A stretch of 64,000 bases of DNA from Sphingobacteriales bacterium (GTDB lineage: Bacteria > Bacteroidota > Bacteroidia > Chitinophagales > UBA2359). Position numbers and translations under genes: made by a program. The notes beneath the pieces are model-generated. The model had not been told where the DNA came from. It worked only from the letters and a program-made list of their open reading frames with translations, and did no database searches. Positions 27,004 through 37,223 of the stretch are shown here, piece by piece. Position 1 is the first letter of the stretch. Each line of letters opens with the position of its first letter. The DNA is taken from the NCBI GenBank assembly GCA_016711285.1, contig JADJTG010000014.1:62001-126000 (forward strand). Reading direction: 5' to 3'.

Positions 27004-28656
27004 GGCACTCACCAATGGTTGGTAGGCACTCACCAATGGTTGGTAGGCACTCACCAATGGTTGGTAGGCACTCACCAATGGTTGGTAGGCACTCACCAAT
27101 GGTTGGTAGGCACTCACCAATGGTTGGTAGGCACTCACCAATGGTTGGTAGGCACTCACCAATGGTTGGTAGGCACTCACCAATGGTTGGTAGGCACTCA
27201 CCAATGGTTGGTAGGCACTCACCAATGGTTGGTAGGCACTCACCAATGGTTGGTAGGCACTCACCAATGGTTGGTAGGCACTCACCAATGGTTGGTAGGC
27301 ACTCACCAATGGTTGGTAGGCACTCACCAATGGTTGGTAGGCACTCACCAATGGTTGGTAGGCACTCACCAATGGTTGGTAGGCACTCACCAATGGTTGG
27401 TAGGCACGCACCAATGCTCGGTAGGCACGCACCAATGCTCGGTAGGCACGCACCAATGCTCGGTAGGCACGCACCAATGCTCGGTAGGCACGCACCAATG
27501 CTCGGTAGGCACGCACCAATGCTCGGTAGGCGCACCAATGCTCGGTAGGCACGCACCAATGCTCGGTAGGCACGCACCAATGCTCGGTAGCACGCACCAA
27601 TGCTCGGTAGGCACGCACCAATGCTCGGTAAGCACGCACCAATGCTCGGTAAGCACGCACCAATGCTCGGTAAGCACGCACCAATGCTCGGTAAGCACGC
27701 ACCAATGCTCGGTAAGCACGCACCAATGCTCGGTAAGCACGCACCAATGCTCGGTAAGCACGCACCAATGCTCGGTAAGCACGCACCAATGCTCGGTAAG
27801 CACGCACCAATGCTCGGTAAGCACGCACCAATGCTCGGTAAGCACGCACCAATGCTCGGTAAGCACGCACCAATGCTCGGTAAGCACGCACCAATGCTCG
27901 GTAAGCACGCACCAATGCTCGGTAAGCACGCACCAATGCTCGGTAAGCACGCACCAATGCTCGGTAGGCACGCACCAATGCTCGGTAGGCACGCACCAAT
28001 GCTCGGTAGGCACGCACCAATGCTCGGTAGGCACGCACCAATGCTCGGTAGGCACGCACCAATGCTCGGTAGGCACGCACCAATGCTCGGTAGGCACGCA
28101 CCAATGCTCGGTAAGCACGCACCAATGCTCGGTAAGCACGCACCAATGCTCGGTAGGCACGCACCAATGCTCGGTAGGCACGCACCAATGCTCGGTAGGC
28201 ACGCACCAATGCTCGGTAGGCACGACCAATGCTCGGTAGGCACGCACCAATGCTCGGTAGGCACGCACCAATGCTCGGTAGGCACGCACCAATGCTCGGT
28301 AGGCACGCACCAATGCTCGGTAGGCGCACCAATGCTCGGTAGGCACGCACCAATGCTCGGTAGGCACGCACCAATGCTCGGTAGGCACGCACCAATGCTC
28401 GGTAGGCACGCACCAATGCTCGGTAGGCACGCACCAATGCTCGGTAGGCACTCCCCAAGGCTCGGTAAGCACTCCTCAAAGCTCGGTAAGCACTCCTCAA
28501 AGCTCGGTAAGCACTCCTCAAAGCTCGGTAAGCACTCCTCAAAGCTCGGTAAGCACTCCTCAAAGCTCGGTAAGCACTCCTCAAAGCTCGGTAAGCACTC
28601 CTCAAAGCTCGGTAAGCACTCACCAATGCTCGGTAAGCACTCCTCAGAGCTTGAGC
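27004..28656. repeat. 79-unit tandem array of a 21-bp repeat (minisatellite)
   Basis: Four unit types in blocks: A (GGCACTCACCAATGGTTGGT+A) x19 from 27004; B (GGCACGCACCAATGCTCGGT+A) x11 from 27403; C (as B but starting AGC) x16 from 27631; B x7; C x2; B x14; a transitional unit at 28447; D (AGCACTCCTCAAAGCTCGGT+A) x7 from 28468; two mixed units. Four units are short (19, 20, 20 and 19 bp at 27529, 27590, 28219 and 28323). Type A contains the dyad ACCAA-TGG-TTGGT. Since 21 bp is seven codons, several frames stay open, but the short units break every frame and no start site is seen, so it is treated as non-coding. There is no spacer between units, so it is not CRISPR. Confidence 0.97.
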
Positions 28657-28705
28657 GTTCCAACTTTGACAAAATTTAGCACTTTGTCAAAGTTAAAAAC
28701 TGCTC
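28638..28705. repeat. Right border repeat of the satellite, with the same hairpin
   Basis: Direct copy of 26902-26968 with few differences; stem arms AACTTTGACAAA (28662) and TTTGTCAAAGTT (28683), differing from the left copy mainly in the loop. It ends 72 bp before the trans-sulfuration gene stop. Confidence 0.85.
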
Positions 28706-28776
28706 CTCATGGCTTGCGTTTTTTGTATCGCAGATACCTTCAAGCAATCGGCAATATAAGAATATATGTTTTTTTT

Positions 28777-29955
28777 CTACACCAACTCCAAGGCTTGCTC
28801 CAAATCGGCGATAAGCACCTCCGCCTCCTCCAAACCCACATACAGGCGCACCATATTCCAGGGCAAGCCGCTATTTTTGTAGTTGGTACTGTTGGTAAAA
28901 GCGCAAACCGGCAATGCCAAACTCTCGTGTCCGCCCCAGGAGCAAGCCAATAAAAAGCGTTGCAGCGCATTACAAAATCGCTCCACCTGCTCCATTGTTT
29001 CCACTTTCAAAGCAATTGTAAATAAGCCGCCGCAGCCGCGCATTTGGCGTTTTGCTAATTCGTATTGTTCAAAACTCTCCAAAAACGGAAACAACACTTG
29101 CTCTATTTTGGGGTGCTGTTCGAGGTGGCGGGTGAGGAGCAGGAACGTATGGTGGCTGCGCTCCATACGCAAAGGGAGGGTGCGCAAACTGCGCAATACC
29201 AAAGCAGCATCGTGCGGCGACACAATACCGCCCAGCGTCATATACTCCGAATAAAACACCTGACTCATTAGTTCGCGGCTGCCGCACAAAGCACCTATCA
29301 CCACATCGCTGTGCCCTGCCAGATATTTGGTGGCACTGTGCGCTACCATATCAATACCGAGTGTAAGTGGATTTTGGTAATAAGGCGAACAATAACTGTT
29401 GTCTATTATTGTGCGCACGCCGTGTTTTTTTGCCAGAGTTGCCACCGCCGCTATATCCTGCAACTCAAAAGTGAGGGAGTTGGGGCTTTCGAGTACAATC
29501 AGGCGCGTGTTTTCCTGCAAAGCCTTTTCAAAGTTGGCGGTATCAGTGCCGTCCACCATTGTGCATTGCACATCAAAGCGCGCCAGCAGTGTATTGAGCA
29601 ATTTATTCGTCCAACTATAAGGTTTTTTTACACAAATAATATGGTCGCCACTGCGTACTTGGCTCATCACTCCGGCGGCAATGGCGGCACTGCCACTGGC
29701 AAAGAGCAGAGCATCTTCGGCGTGTTCGAGGGCTGCTATTTTTTGGCGCAATATGGCGACTGTGGGGTTGCAACCGCGCGTATAAAAAGGCGAATTCATT
29801 TCATCGCGCAGGGCTTCGCGCATAGCTTCTACACGCGGAAAAGCAAAGTTGCTGCTCTGAAACACAGGCGGCGATACGGCATTTTGATAATCCTGACGGT
29901 TTTCGCCCAGATGATTGAGGATATAAGATAAGTCGGAAGGGGGCTGCGGATTCAT
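28777..29955 (-). CDS. Trans-sulfuration family PLP enzyme (cystathionine synthase/lyase type)
   Basis: A 392-residue Cys/Met-metabolism PLP enzyme from the chosen start MNPQPPSDL (an ATG 18 bp upstream is possible). Key parts: PVFQSSNFAFPRVEAM, SPFYTRGCNPTVAILRQKIA (phosphate-binding Tyr/Arg), FASGSAAIAAGVM, VLESPNSLTFELQD, IIDNSYCSPYYQNPL (PLP-binding Asp) and SATKYLAGHSD (PLP Lys). It could be a cystathionine gamma-synthase, beta-lyase or methionine gamma-lyase relative; the exact reaction is not settled. A terminator separates it from atpC upstream. Confidence 0.88.
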   Translation of the reverse strand: MNPQPPSDLSYILNHLGENRQDYQNAVSPPVFQSSNFAFPRVEAMREALRDEMNSPFYTRGCNPTVAILRQKIAALEHAEDALLFASGSAAIAAGVMSQVRSGDHIICVKKPYSWTNKLLNTLLARFDVQCTMVDGTDTANFEKALQENTRLIVLESPNSLTFELQDIAAVATLAKKHGVRTIIDNSYCSPYYQNPLTLGIDMVAHSATKYLAGHSDVVIGALCGSRELMSQVFYSEYMTLGGIVSPHDAALVLRSLRTLPLRMERSHHTFLLLTRHLEQHPKIEQVLFPFLESFEQYELAKRQMRGCGGLFTIALKVETMEQVERFCNALQRFLLACSWGGHESLALPVCAFTNSTNYKNSGLPWNMVRLYVGLEEAEVLIADLEQALELV

Positions 29956-30047
29956 ATTTTGAATAAAAAACAAGGGAGAAAGTGATAGAAAAAAGTTGGC
30001 GGACTAAAAGAAACCATAGCACCTCCAACAATGCGAACAAATTTATA

Positions 30048-30090
30048 TCAAAAAAGGCAGATACTTTTTCAAGTAATCTGCCTTTTTAAA
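30048..30090 (-). terminator. Intrinsic terminator after atpC
   Basis: Arms AAAGGCAGAT..ACTT and AAGT..ATCTGCCTTT with a small A-rich loop, followed on the minus strand by a T run. It closes the atpD-RRM-atpC group. Confidence 0.85.
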
Positions 30091-30113
30091 AAAATCAGTA
30101 GGAAAAAATATTT

Positions 30114-30377
30114 TTATCCTTGCTGTTCTGTAACAATACCCTCCACCAAAACGGTAATATGATTGTTAAGCACTTCCACAAAACCGTCTTTTACCATAAT
30201 AATTTTGGAATTCATTTGGTCTTGTGTTGTAATTTTTACTTTTCCTTCTCCCAAAGCGGCGATGAGTGGTGCGTGGTTATTCAAAATACCGAAAGACCCG
30301 TCAACACCCGGAAGTTGTACACTTTTTACCGCTCCGCTGAAAATGGAACCCGTAGGGGTGATAATATCTAATTGCAT
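30114..30377 (-). CDS. atpC: F0F1 ATP synthase subunit epsilon
   Basis: An 87-residue epsilon N-domain from MQLDIITPTGSIFSG, chosen over an upstream Met because this is the normal family start. Motifs: VQLPGVDGSFGILNNHAPLI and GFVEVLNNHITVLVE. It lacks the long C-terminal helical hairpin of E. coli epsilon; short epsilons are common in Bacteroidota. Part of the F1 central stalk. It normally follows atpD directly, but here an RRM protein gene lies between. Confidence 0.93.
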   Translation of the reverse strand: MQLDIITPTGSIFSGAVKSVQLPGVDGSFGILNNHAPLIAALGEGKVKITTQDQMNSKIIMVKDGFVEVLNNHITVLVEGIVTEQQG

Positions 30378-30478
30378 GTCAGAGAACTTTTTAATTAATT
30401 TTCTATACAAACATTTTCAAGCGTTTACTTGAAAAAAAATCAGGAAAAATCACCTTGAAAAACATTAGCCGCTACCGA

Positions 30479-30831
30479 TTAATAGCGTTTGTTGTAGCGA
30501 TCGTTGCCACCGCCGCCGCCGCGATTGAAACCGCCGCCGCCTTGACGACGAGGTCCGCCACCGCCGCCACCGCCGAAATCGCTGCGTGGTTGAGGTGGGC
30601 GTGCTTTTACTACAGAAATGGCACGTCCGTTTACGTCTGAGCCGTTCAACGCATCAATTGAATTCTGCGCTTCGTCATCATTGCTCATTTCCACAAAACC
30701 GAAGCCTTTGCTTCTGCCAGTGTCGCGATCAGTAATTACTTTAGCACTGCTTACTTCTCCCGTTGTTCAAACAATTCTTGAAGTTGTTGATCCCTGATTC
30801 CATAATCAAGGTTACTTACATAAATGGTCAC
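30479..30831 (-). CDS. RNA-recognition-motif (RRM) protein with Gly-rich tail, frameshifted
   Basis: A small RNA-binding protein of the kind common in Bacteroidota and cyanobacteria. From GTG 30831: MTIYVSNLDYGIRDQQLQEL (RNP2 IYVSNL), then after a one-base loss near 30764, VSSAKVITDRDTGRSKGFGF and VEMSNDDEAQNSIDALNG (RNP1 KGFGFVEM). The tail is a Gly/Arg low-complexity stretch ending NDRYNKRY. Such proteins bind RNA and are often cold-induced. GTG start is inferred; the only in-frame ATG (30694) lies inside the RRM. It sits between atpD and atpC on the same strand, an unusual position. Confidence 0.85.
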
Positions 30832-31074
30832 TTGAAAAAAATAATTTGATAAAAAATAAAAAAATGAAAGGTATTATATACCGTAATAAAAAGTTATCAT
30901 AACACGAACAAAAGTCCGCTTTTTAGCAAAAATTAAAATAGCACCTTGATTTTCAATACAATACAGCGTATTTTATATCACAACGTTTCTTTGAAACCAA
31001 ACCACGAAACGTAATAATAGGTAAAGATAATCTGAATTATTGAATATAGTATAGTATAAGAAAAAAAAATAACA

Positions 31075-32581
31075 TTATTTGCTTTCTTCCAGCATTTTCT
31101 TGCCTTTTGCAATGGCATCATCAATCGTGCCAACTAAGTTGAAAGCCGCTTCAGGATACTCATCTACATCGCCATTCATAATCATATTAAATCCGCGAAT
31201 GGTTTCTTCGATAGGTACTAATACGCCTTTCAAGCCGGTAAATTGCTCTGCCACGTGGAAAGGCTGCGATAAGAAGCGTTGTACACGACGTGCACGCGAT
31301 ACCACTAATTTGTCTTCTTCGCTCAACTCGTCCATACCCAAGATAGCGATAATATCCTGCAATTCTTTGTAGCGTTGCAAAATCATTTTCACACGCTGGG
31401 CGCACTGATAATGTTCTTCGCCTACTACTTTGGGGTCTAAGATACGGGAAGTAGAATCCAAAGGATCTACCGGATAGATACCCAACTCGGCAATTTTACG
31501 GCTTAATACCGTAGTAGCGTCCAAGTGGGCGAAGGTGGTGGCAGGAGCGGGGTCGGTCAAGTCATCGGCAGGCACATACACCGCTTGTACGGAGGTGATA
31601 GAGCCTCGTTTGGTGGAGGTGATGCGCTCTTGCATCAATCCCATTTCGGTAGCGAGTGTCGGCTGATAGCCCACCGCCGAAGGCATACGTCCCAACAAAG
31701 CCGATACTTCAGAGCCGGCTTGTGTGAAGCGGAAGATATTATCAATAAAGAATAAAATGTCGCGTCCGCCGTCTTGAGCACTGTCGCCATCGCGGAAATA
31801 TTCGGCTACGGTAAGCCCCGACAAAGCCACACGCGCACGCGCTCCGGGCGGCTCGTTCATTTGTCCGAACACCAAAGTTGCTTGCGACTGTGCCAAAGCT
31901 GTATTATCCACTTTGCTCAAATCCCAGCTGCCGTTTTCTTCCAAATTGTGTTTAAAGGCTTCGCCGTATTTAATTACATTGGATTCAATCATCTCGCGCA
32001 ACAAGTCGTTACCTTCGCGGGTACGCTCACCCACACCGGCAAATACCGACAAACCGGCATACCCTTTGGCGATGTTATTGATTAATTCCATAATCAGTAC
32101 CGTTTTTCCTACACCGCACCGCCAAACAAACCGATTTTACCACCTTTGGAGTAAGGCTCGATGAGGTCAATAACTTTGATACCCGTAAAAAGCACTTGTG
32201 CTTCGGTGGTGAGCTGGTCGTAGGCAGGTGGCTTGCGGTGAATAGGCATGCTGCGTTGTTTGGATACCGCACCGATACCGTCAATAGCTTCGCCTACTAC
32301 ATTAAACAAGCGTCCTTTGATGGCATCGCCCACAGGCATAGAGATGGGCTCGCCCAAATCTACCACTTTCATACCGCGCACCAAACCATCGGTACTATCC
32401 ATAGCGATAGTGCGCACACTGTCTTCGCCGAGATGTTGCTGACATTCTAAAATCAGCTTAGAGCCATCGGCTTTTTAATTTCAAGGGCGTTTAAGATATT
32501 GGGTAATCCAGTATCTTTACCACTAAAACTCACATCTACCACCGCCCCGATTACTTGTTTTACAGAACCTATATTTGCCAT
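31075..32581 (-). CDS. atpD: F0F1 ATP synthase subunit beta, with two frameshifts
   Basis: Catalytic beta subunit of F1. The segments in three frames join to one protein of about 502 residues: MANIGSVKQVIGAVVDVSFS from 32581, then ECQQHLGEDSVRTIAMDSTD, then the P-loop GGAGVGKT region, then VSALLGRMPSAVGYQPTLAT and FTGLKGVLVPIEETI to the end. One A is missing from an A-run at 32472-32476, and one G at about 32114, inside the P-loop codons. Because AtpD is essential and every segment is perfectly conserved, these are most likely sequence errors. The gene for the alpha subunit is not adjacent; atpC follows after the RRM gene. Confidence 0.95.
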
Positions 32582-32961
32582 TTTATCAATATAATAAAGA
32601 ATTGAATAAAAAATACAATCTTGTCAAATGCTCAAAAACACATCAAAAGAAATATGAATATATATTGCTTTTTTAATTTGGCACTGCAAAGGTAGATTTA
32701 TTTTTTTGCTTTTTGATTAATTTATATAAAAAAACTAATGATAAAAATATATAGTGAGATATTATCGCCCGCCGAAAAGCCACACCGAAATTTTTTGTAT
32801 AATACAGCAGTATAATTTACTGGAAATAAATATTTGTTTTCCGCTGCGGTGGGTATTATTTTGCTTTTTTGAAAGTGATAAAAAAGTATTGAAAGGCAAT
32901 CATTTACGCAATTTCGGTTTTTTTGTGTTAAATATATAGGATTTGTGGAGTGCAACATTTC
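32582..32961. other. Intergenic region between mutS and atpD
   Basis: 380 bp, A+T-rich, without a credible gene. It carries a -7 type box for atpD on the minus strand near 32690. Nothing else recognised. Confidence 0.6.
32687..32694 (-). promoter_or_regulatory. Predicted atpD promoter -7 box
   Basis: TACCTTTG on the minus strand matches TAnnTTTG, about 105 bp before the atpD start. No clear -33 TTTG is seen in the A-rich sequence upstream. Confidence 0.45.
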
Positions 32962-35598
32962 CTATTTGCTTTCTTTTTTGAATAATTGTTGCAATTCGTT
33001 GAGGTGAATGAGGGCTTCGATGGGGGTGAGGGCGTTGATATTGATGCCGCTGAGTTTCTCTTTCGCTTTTTTCCATTCGGCGATGCTGCTGTCGTCTGCG
33101 CCCGCCGCACTGAAGAGGTTCATCTGAAACTGCTGCACTGCGGGCATTTGCTGTAATTTTCCTTTCAGTTCTTTGCCCAAAGATTGTGCCTCCAACTCCG
33201 CCAAAATTTCGTGGGCACGCTCCACCACAGCGAGGGGCATTCCCGCCATTTTTGCCACCTGAATACCAAAACTGTGCTCACTGCCGCCCTCCTCAATTTG
33301 CGCAGAAATATCACTTTTTGTCGCTTTCGTGCGTGGCAACGTGAAAATTTTTGATGCGTTTCCAGCGTTCCGCCAACTCATTGAGTTCGTGGTAGTGCGT
33401 AGCAAACAAAGTGCGCGGGCGATATTTGGGGTGCTGATGCAGATACTCCGCCAAACTCCACGCAATAGAAATACCATCAAAGGTACTCGTGCCGCGCCCG
33501 ATTTCATCGAGCAAAATCAAGCTGCGCTCCGACAGATTATTCATAATACTCGCCGTTTCGTTCATCTCCACCATAAAAGTGCTTTCGCCCAGCGAAATGT
33601 TGTCGGAAGCACCTACGCGGGTAAATATTTTATCCACCAATCCGATTTGCGCCGCCTGAGCCGGAACAAAACTGCCCATTTGTGCCAGTAAAGTAATCAG
33701 GGCGGTTTGGCGCAGCAAAGCCGATTTTCCCGACATATTCGGACCCGTAATAATGAGAATTTGCTGTGTGTCGGCATCTGTATATACATCATTGGGCACA
33801 TACACATCGCCGGTTTTGAGCGTTTGCTCTATCACAGGGTGTCGCCCTGCTTTAATATCAATCGCCAAACTGTCATCTAATTGTGGTTTGCAATATTGCT
33901 GTGTTTGTGCCAGCCGCGCAAACGACAACAGGCAGTCCAAACGTGCCAACAGCTGGGCATTGTGCTGAATAGGCTGCACATAATCAGCGATGCCCTGCAA
34001 TAAATCATCAAAAAGCTGTATTTCCAAAGGCACTATTTTTCTTGTGCCGTGAGGATTTTATTTTCATATTCTTTGAGTTCTTCGGTCAAAAAACGCTCGG
34101 CGTTGGCGAGGGTTTGTTTGCGTATCCAATGCGGCGGCACTTGCTCTTTGAAGCGGTTAGTGATTTCTATATAGTAGCCGAACACCTGATTAAAACCGAT
34201 TTTGAGCGAAGTAATGCCGCTTTTTTCTATTTCGCGTTGTTGCAGTTGCAACAAATACGCTTTGCCCGATGCTGCTATGTTGCGCAGTTCGTCCAATTCT
34301 GCCGACACACCATCTTTAATAATACCGCCCTTGTTGCTTTGCAGGGGGGCATCTTCCTGAATTTCGCGCTCAATGCGCTCGCGCAGCGACACACACAGAT
34401 TCAGTTGTTCGCCCAAACGCTGCAATGCCGCCGACTGTGCCGTTAAGCAGCTTTCTTTAATCGGTTGCATCAAAAACAGGGAGCGTTTGAGTTGGAGGGC
34501 TTCGCGGGGGTTCATTTTGCGCAAAGGAGCTTTGGCACTGAGGCGTTCCAAATCGCCAAGCAAGCGCAAGTTTTCTTCTATTTGCCGGCTTAGTTCGGGA
34601 TTTTCATAAAAAAAAGAAACCAACTCCAAACGTTGTTGTATAGGAGGCAATTCTTTTAAGGGCAGCAATACCCATTTTTTGAGCATACGCGCACCCATCG
34701 GCGTAAGGGTACGATCAATGCTCTGCAACAACGACACGCCCTGCGGGTGCGCACTGGCAATCAGTTCCAAATTGCGAATGGTAAAAGCATCAAGCCACAC
34801 ATAACGCTCCTGCTCAATGCGGCGCAAAGTATGAAAATGAGTGCTGGGGCGTTGTTGGGTTTCGGCGATATAATGAAGCATTGCTCCGGCGGCGTTGAGG
34901 GCTTCGTGGGCGTTTTCTTCCAAGCCAAAACCTTTCAGCGAAGCCACCTGAAAATATTTAAGTAACGTTTCGCGGGTAAAGTCATCACCAAAGCTCCACT
35001 CTTCCACACCGTACATATAATATTGTTCGCCCCATTTTTCGGTGAGTTTCTTTTTTTGGTTTTTGGGGTAAATGAGTTCGGCTGCCTGAAAATTCTGAAG
35101 AAGTTTTTCAATATAAGCCTCTTCGCCCTGTGCTGCCATCAGCTCGCCGGTAGATACATCGGCAAAAGCAATGCCCCACTGACGATTGCCCGCATAAACG
35201 GCAGCCACATAGTTATTGGTTTTGTGGTCTAAGAGTTTGTCGTTGGTAGTGATGCCGGGCGTGATAATTTCGGTGACACCGCGCCTGACGATGGTTTTTG
35301 CGAGAGCGGGGTCTTCGAGTTGTTCGCAGATAGCCACCCGATGACCGGCACGCACCAATTTGGGCAAATAAGTATCCAAGGCATGATAAGGGAAACCCGC
35401 CAGTTCTACGTCCACATTGCCGTTGTTGCGTTTGGTGAGTACAATACCCAACACCTGTGCCACAGTTACAGCATCGCTGCTGAAAGTTTCGTAAAAATCG
35501 CCCACACGAAACAGCAAAATGGCATCGGGATATTTTGCTTTGATGCCGTTGTACTGGCGCATCAGGGGTGTTGTTGTCTTGGAGTCGGCAGTGCTCAT
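32962..35598 (-). CDS. mutS: DNA mismatch repair protein MutS, with several frameshifts
   Basis: The protein is read in at least three frames and totals about 880 residues, the usual MutS length. N-terminal mismatch-binding domain with FRVGDFYETFSSDA (the Phe-x-Glu that stacks on mismatches), connector and clamp domains, then ATPase Walker A ITGPNMSGKSALLRQ and Walker B LILLDEIGRGTSTFDGISIA, helix-turn-helix and C-terminal dimer part (EALIHLNELQQLFKKES). Breaks: one A lost at 34036-34040, one at 33315-33319, and one more base near 33293. MutS starts methyl-independent or methyl-directed mismatch repair. Stands alone; mutL is not in the window. Confidence 0.94.
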
Positions 35599-35886
35599 AA
35601 AAAACCTTTCGGCAAATTTGCGAAAAAAATCAGAGGCGATTTTATTTTTTTATCCTTAAAAATGCCCTGCTTCAAAAAATATCACAACAAAGACGAGACA
35701 TCTTAAACGGATAAAGCGCAGATTTTTAGCTTTTGAACGGTAAATGTTTGTGAAGACTGAGGAAGTAGAGACATTTCATTGCGTCAACCAAGTAGAAATT
35801 TTGATAGATGCACAAAGCTTGATTTAACCACTGAACCCGCCATTGAGTCAAATGCCTATTGGTGGTTTTTATGGTGTATCTATCCA
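35599..35886. other. Gap between mutS and the defence-like operon, with an inverted repeat
   Basis: 288 bp with no gene. Near its end AACCACTGAACCCGCCATT (35825) and AATGCCTATTGGTGGTT (35850) form an imperfect dyad, placed just downstream of the NurA-like gene as the attC-like elements are at other accessory genes. The core is weaker here than at elements A and B. Confidence 0.35.
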
Positions 35887-37220
35887 TTATTTGACATTAT
35901 TTTTAGCAAACTTTTCAAGCAAAATAGAGCTTGGGTAGTCTGAAAGTGAAACAAGTTTATTTGCAAGTGCAATTGGTAAAAGAGAATTGTCATACATATC
36001 ACTTTTTAGTCGTTCAATGTATTTCATTATGATGTCAATGTGCTTGAAGTCCGACTTAATAGGATTAAGAACTACTTCACTTTTCTCAGTAGGAATAGTC
36101 ACCACATAAATTCTTTCATCTCTGGACTTAAAAATTACTTTGCTGCTATAATAAGAGGAACGTCCATATGCTTCTGGATTGTCAGAGTCACCGGTTTTAT
36201 ATACTTGTAAATGTGCTTGTTTGAAAGTAAATACGCCTGTCCTTGCTTTATTTTGTCTTTAATTTCCAATGCGTGTTCTACAAACGGACCCGATTTCTCT
36301 ATTCCTGCTAAAAAGATATTTAATTCAGAATTCAAGTGATTCAATAATTCTCGCATAGGCTCGTGCATATTCGCAGTTTGTCCAAAGAAACCTAACGGGC
36401 CATCCTTTAGAAATAATACTTCCTTTAAGGTATCTTTCTTGACTTTATACAGCCCTCTAATGGTGGCAATCAGAATGAAATGTTCAATCAAGTTCCTTAA
36501 ATAACCAACAATACCTCCTGCACCTAAATCTTCATCCACTACTTCGTGAAGCCTAAAAATATCTGTCAAAAACAAATCACCGTCTGCGTGTTGTATTTTA
36601 TATTCGGAATTGATTTTATCTCTTTCAATAACCACTTTCTTTGTCGCAGAATTATTTGGGTGGCTTGCAAGTTCTCTCTCTGATTTCGGATTTTTTTTAT
36701 ACTCTTCAAAAAGAAACCATTTCAAAGTTGATAAAAAATCGTGTTGCTTAAAAAATTCGTAAAGTGCTTTCCTTACGGAATAGGTTAGTGTTGCTCTTTT
36801 GCCATCTTCATCAATTAAACCAATGTTTTTGGTCGGTAAGGTAAATTTTATCCGCTGTAATTCTTTCAGTTTTGAGATTGATTGTGGAGAAATGAAAGGT
36901 TGCTCCCTCAATTCTTTAAGGTCTGAAATTTTCAATAAGTTAGCCCCGAACTGAAAAAAGGTTATAGTGGAAGAAGGGAATTTTGATTTGACTGGAACTG
37001 TTGTATCACCTCCATCTACTGCTATAATGTATTCTATAGAATCTACAACATCATAATCTATATCCACCAAATACTGGTCAAATAGAGAAATTTCATCACC
37101 CTCTTTGGGAAGTTCGTGTTGGCTTAAAAACTTCTGAACTTCTGGGTCTTTGATAATATGAATATGGTTGCTTTTACTAGCAAATTCAAATGGCCTGTTC
37201 CCTGTTTTGTTGTATGACAT
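35887..37220 (-). CDS. NurA-like nuclease, one frameshift
   Basis: About 445 residues when one missing A near 36195 is restored; the sequence then runs ..IYKYIKTGDSDNPEAYGRSS, YYSSKVIFKSRDERIYVV, TIPTEKSEV. The N-terminal IIAVDGGDTTVPVKSK holds a candidate catalytic Asp of NurA, FLKDGPLGFFGQ a second, and YGRSSYYSSKV the C-terminal NurA segment. NurA is a toroidal 5'-3' nuclease that works with the hexameric translocase HerA. It starts 3 bp after the stop of the HerA-like gene, so the two are one translational unit. The NurA assignment is from motif and partner, not from overall similarity I can measure. Confidence 0.65.
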
Positions 37221-37223
37221 ACT

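Noticed and set aside
27004..28656. CRISPR array
   Set aside because: Units are joined head to tail with no unique spacers, and no cas genes are present.
26843..28679. Several very long open frames over the satellite (7-residue repeats such as LPSIGAC or PTEHWCV)
   Set aside because: 21 bp equals seven codons, so frames stay open automatically on both strands; four short units shift every frame, and no start site or signal is present.
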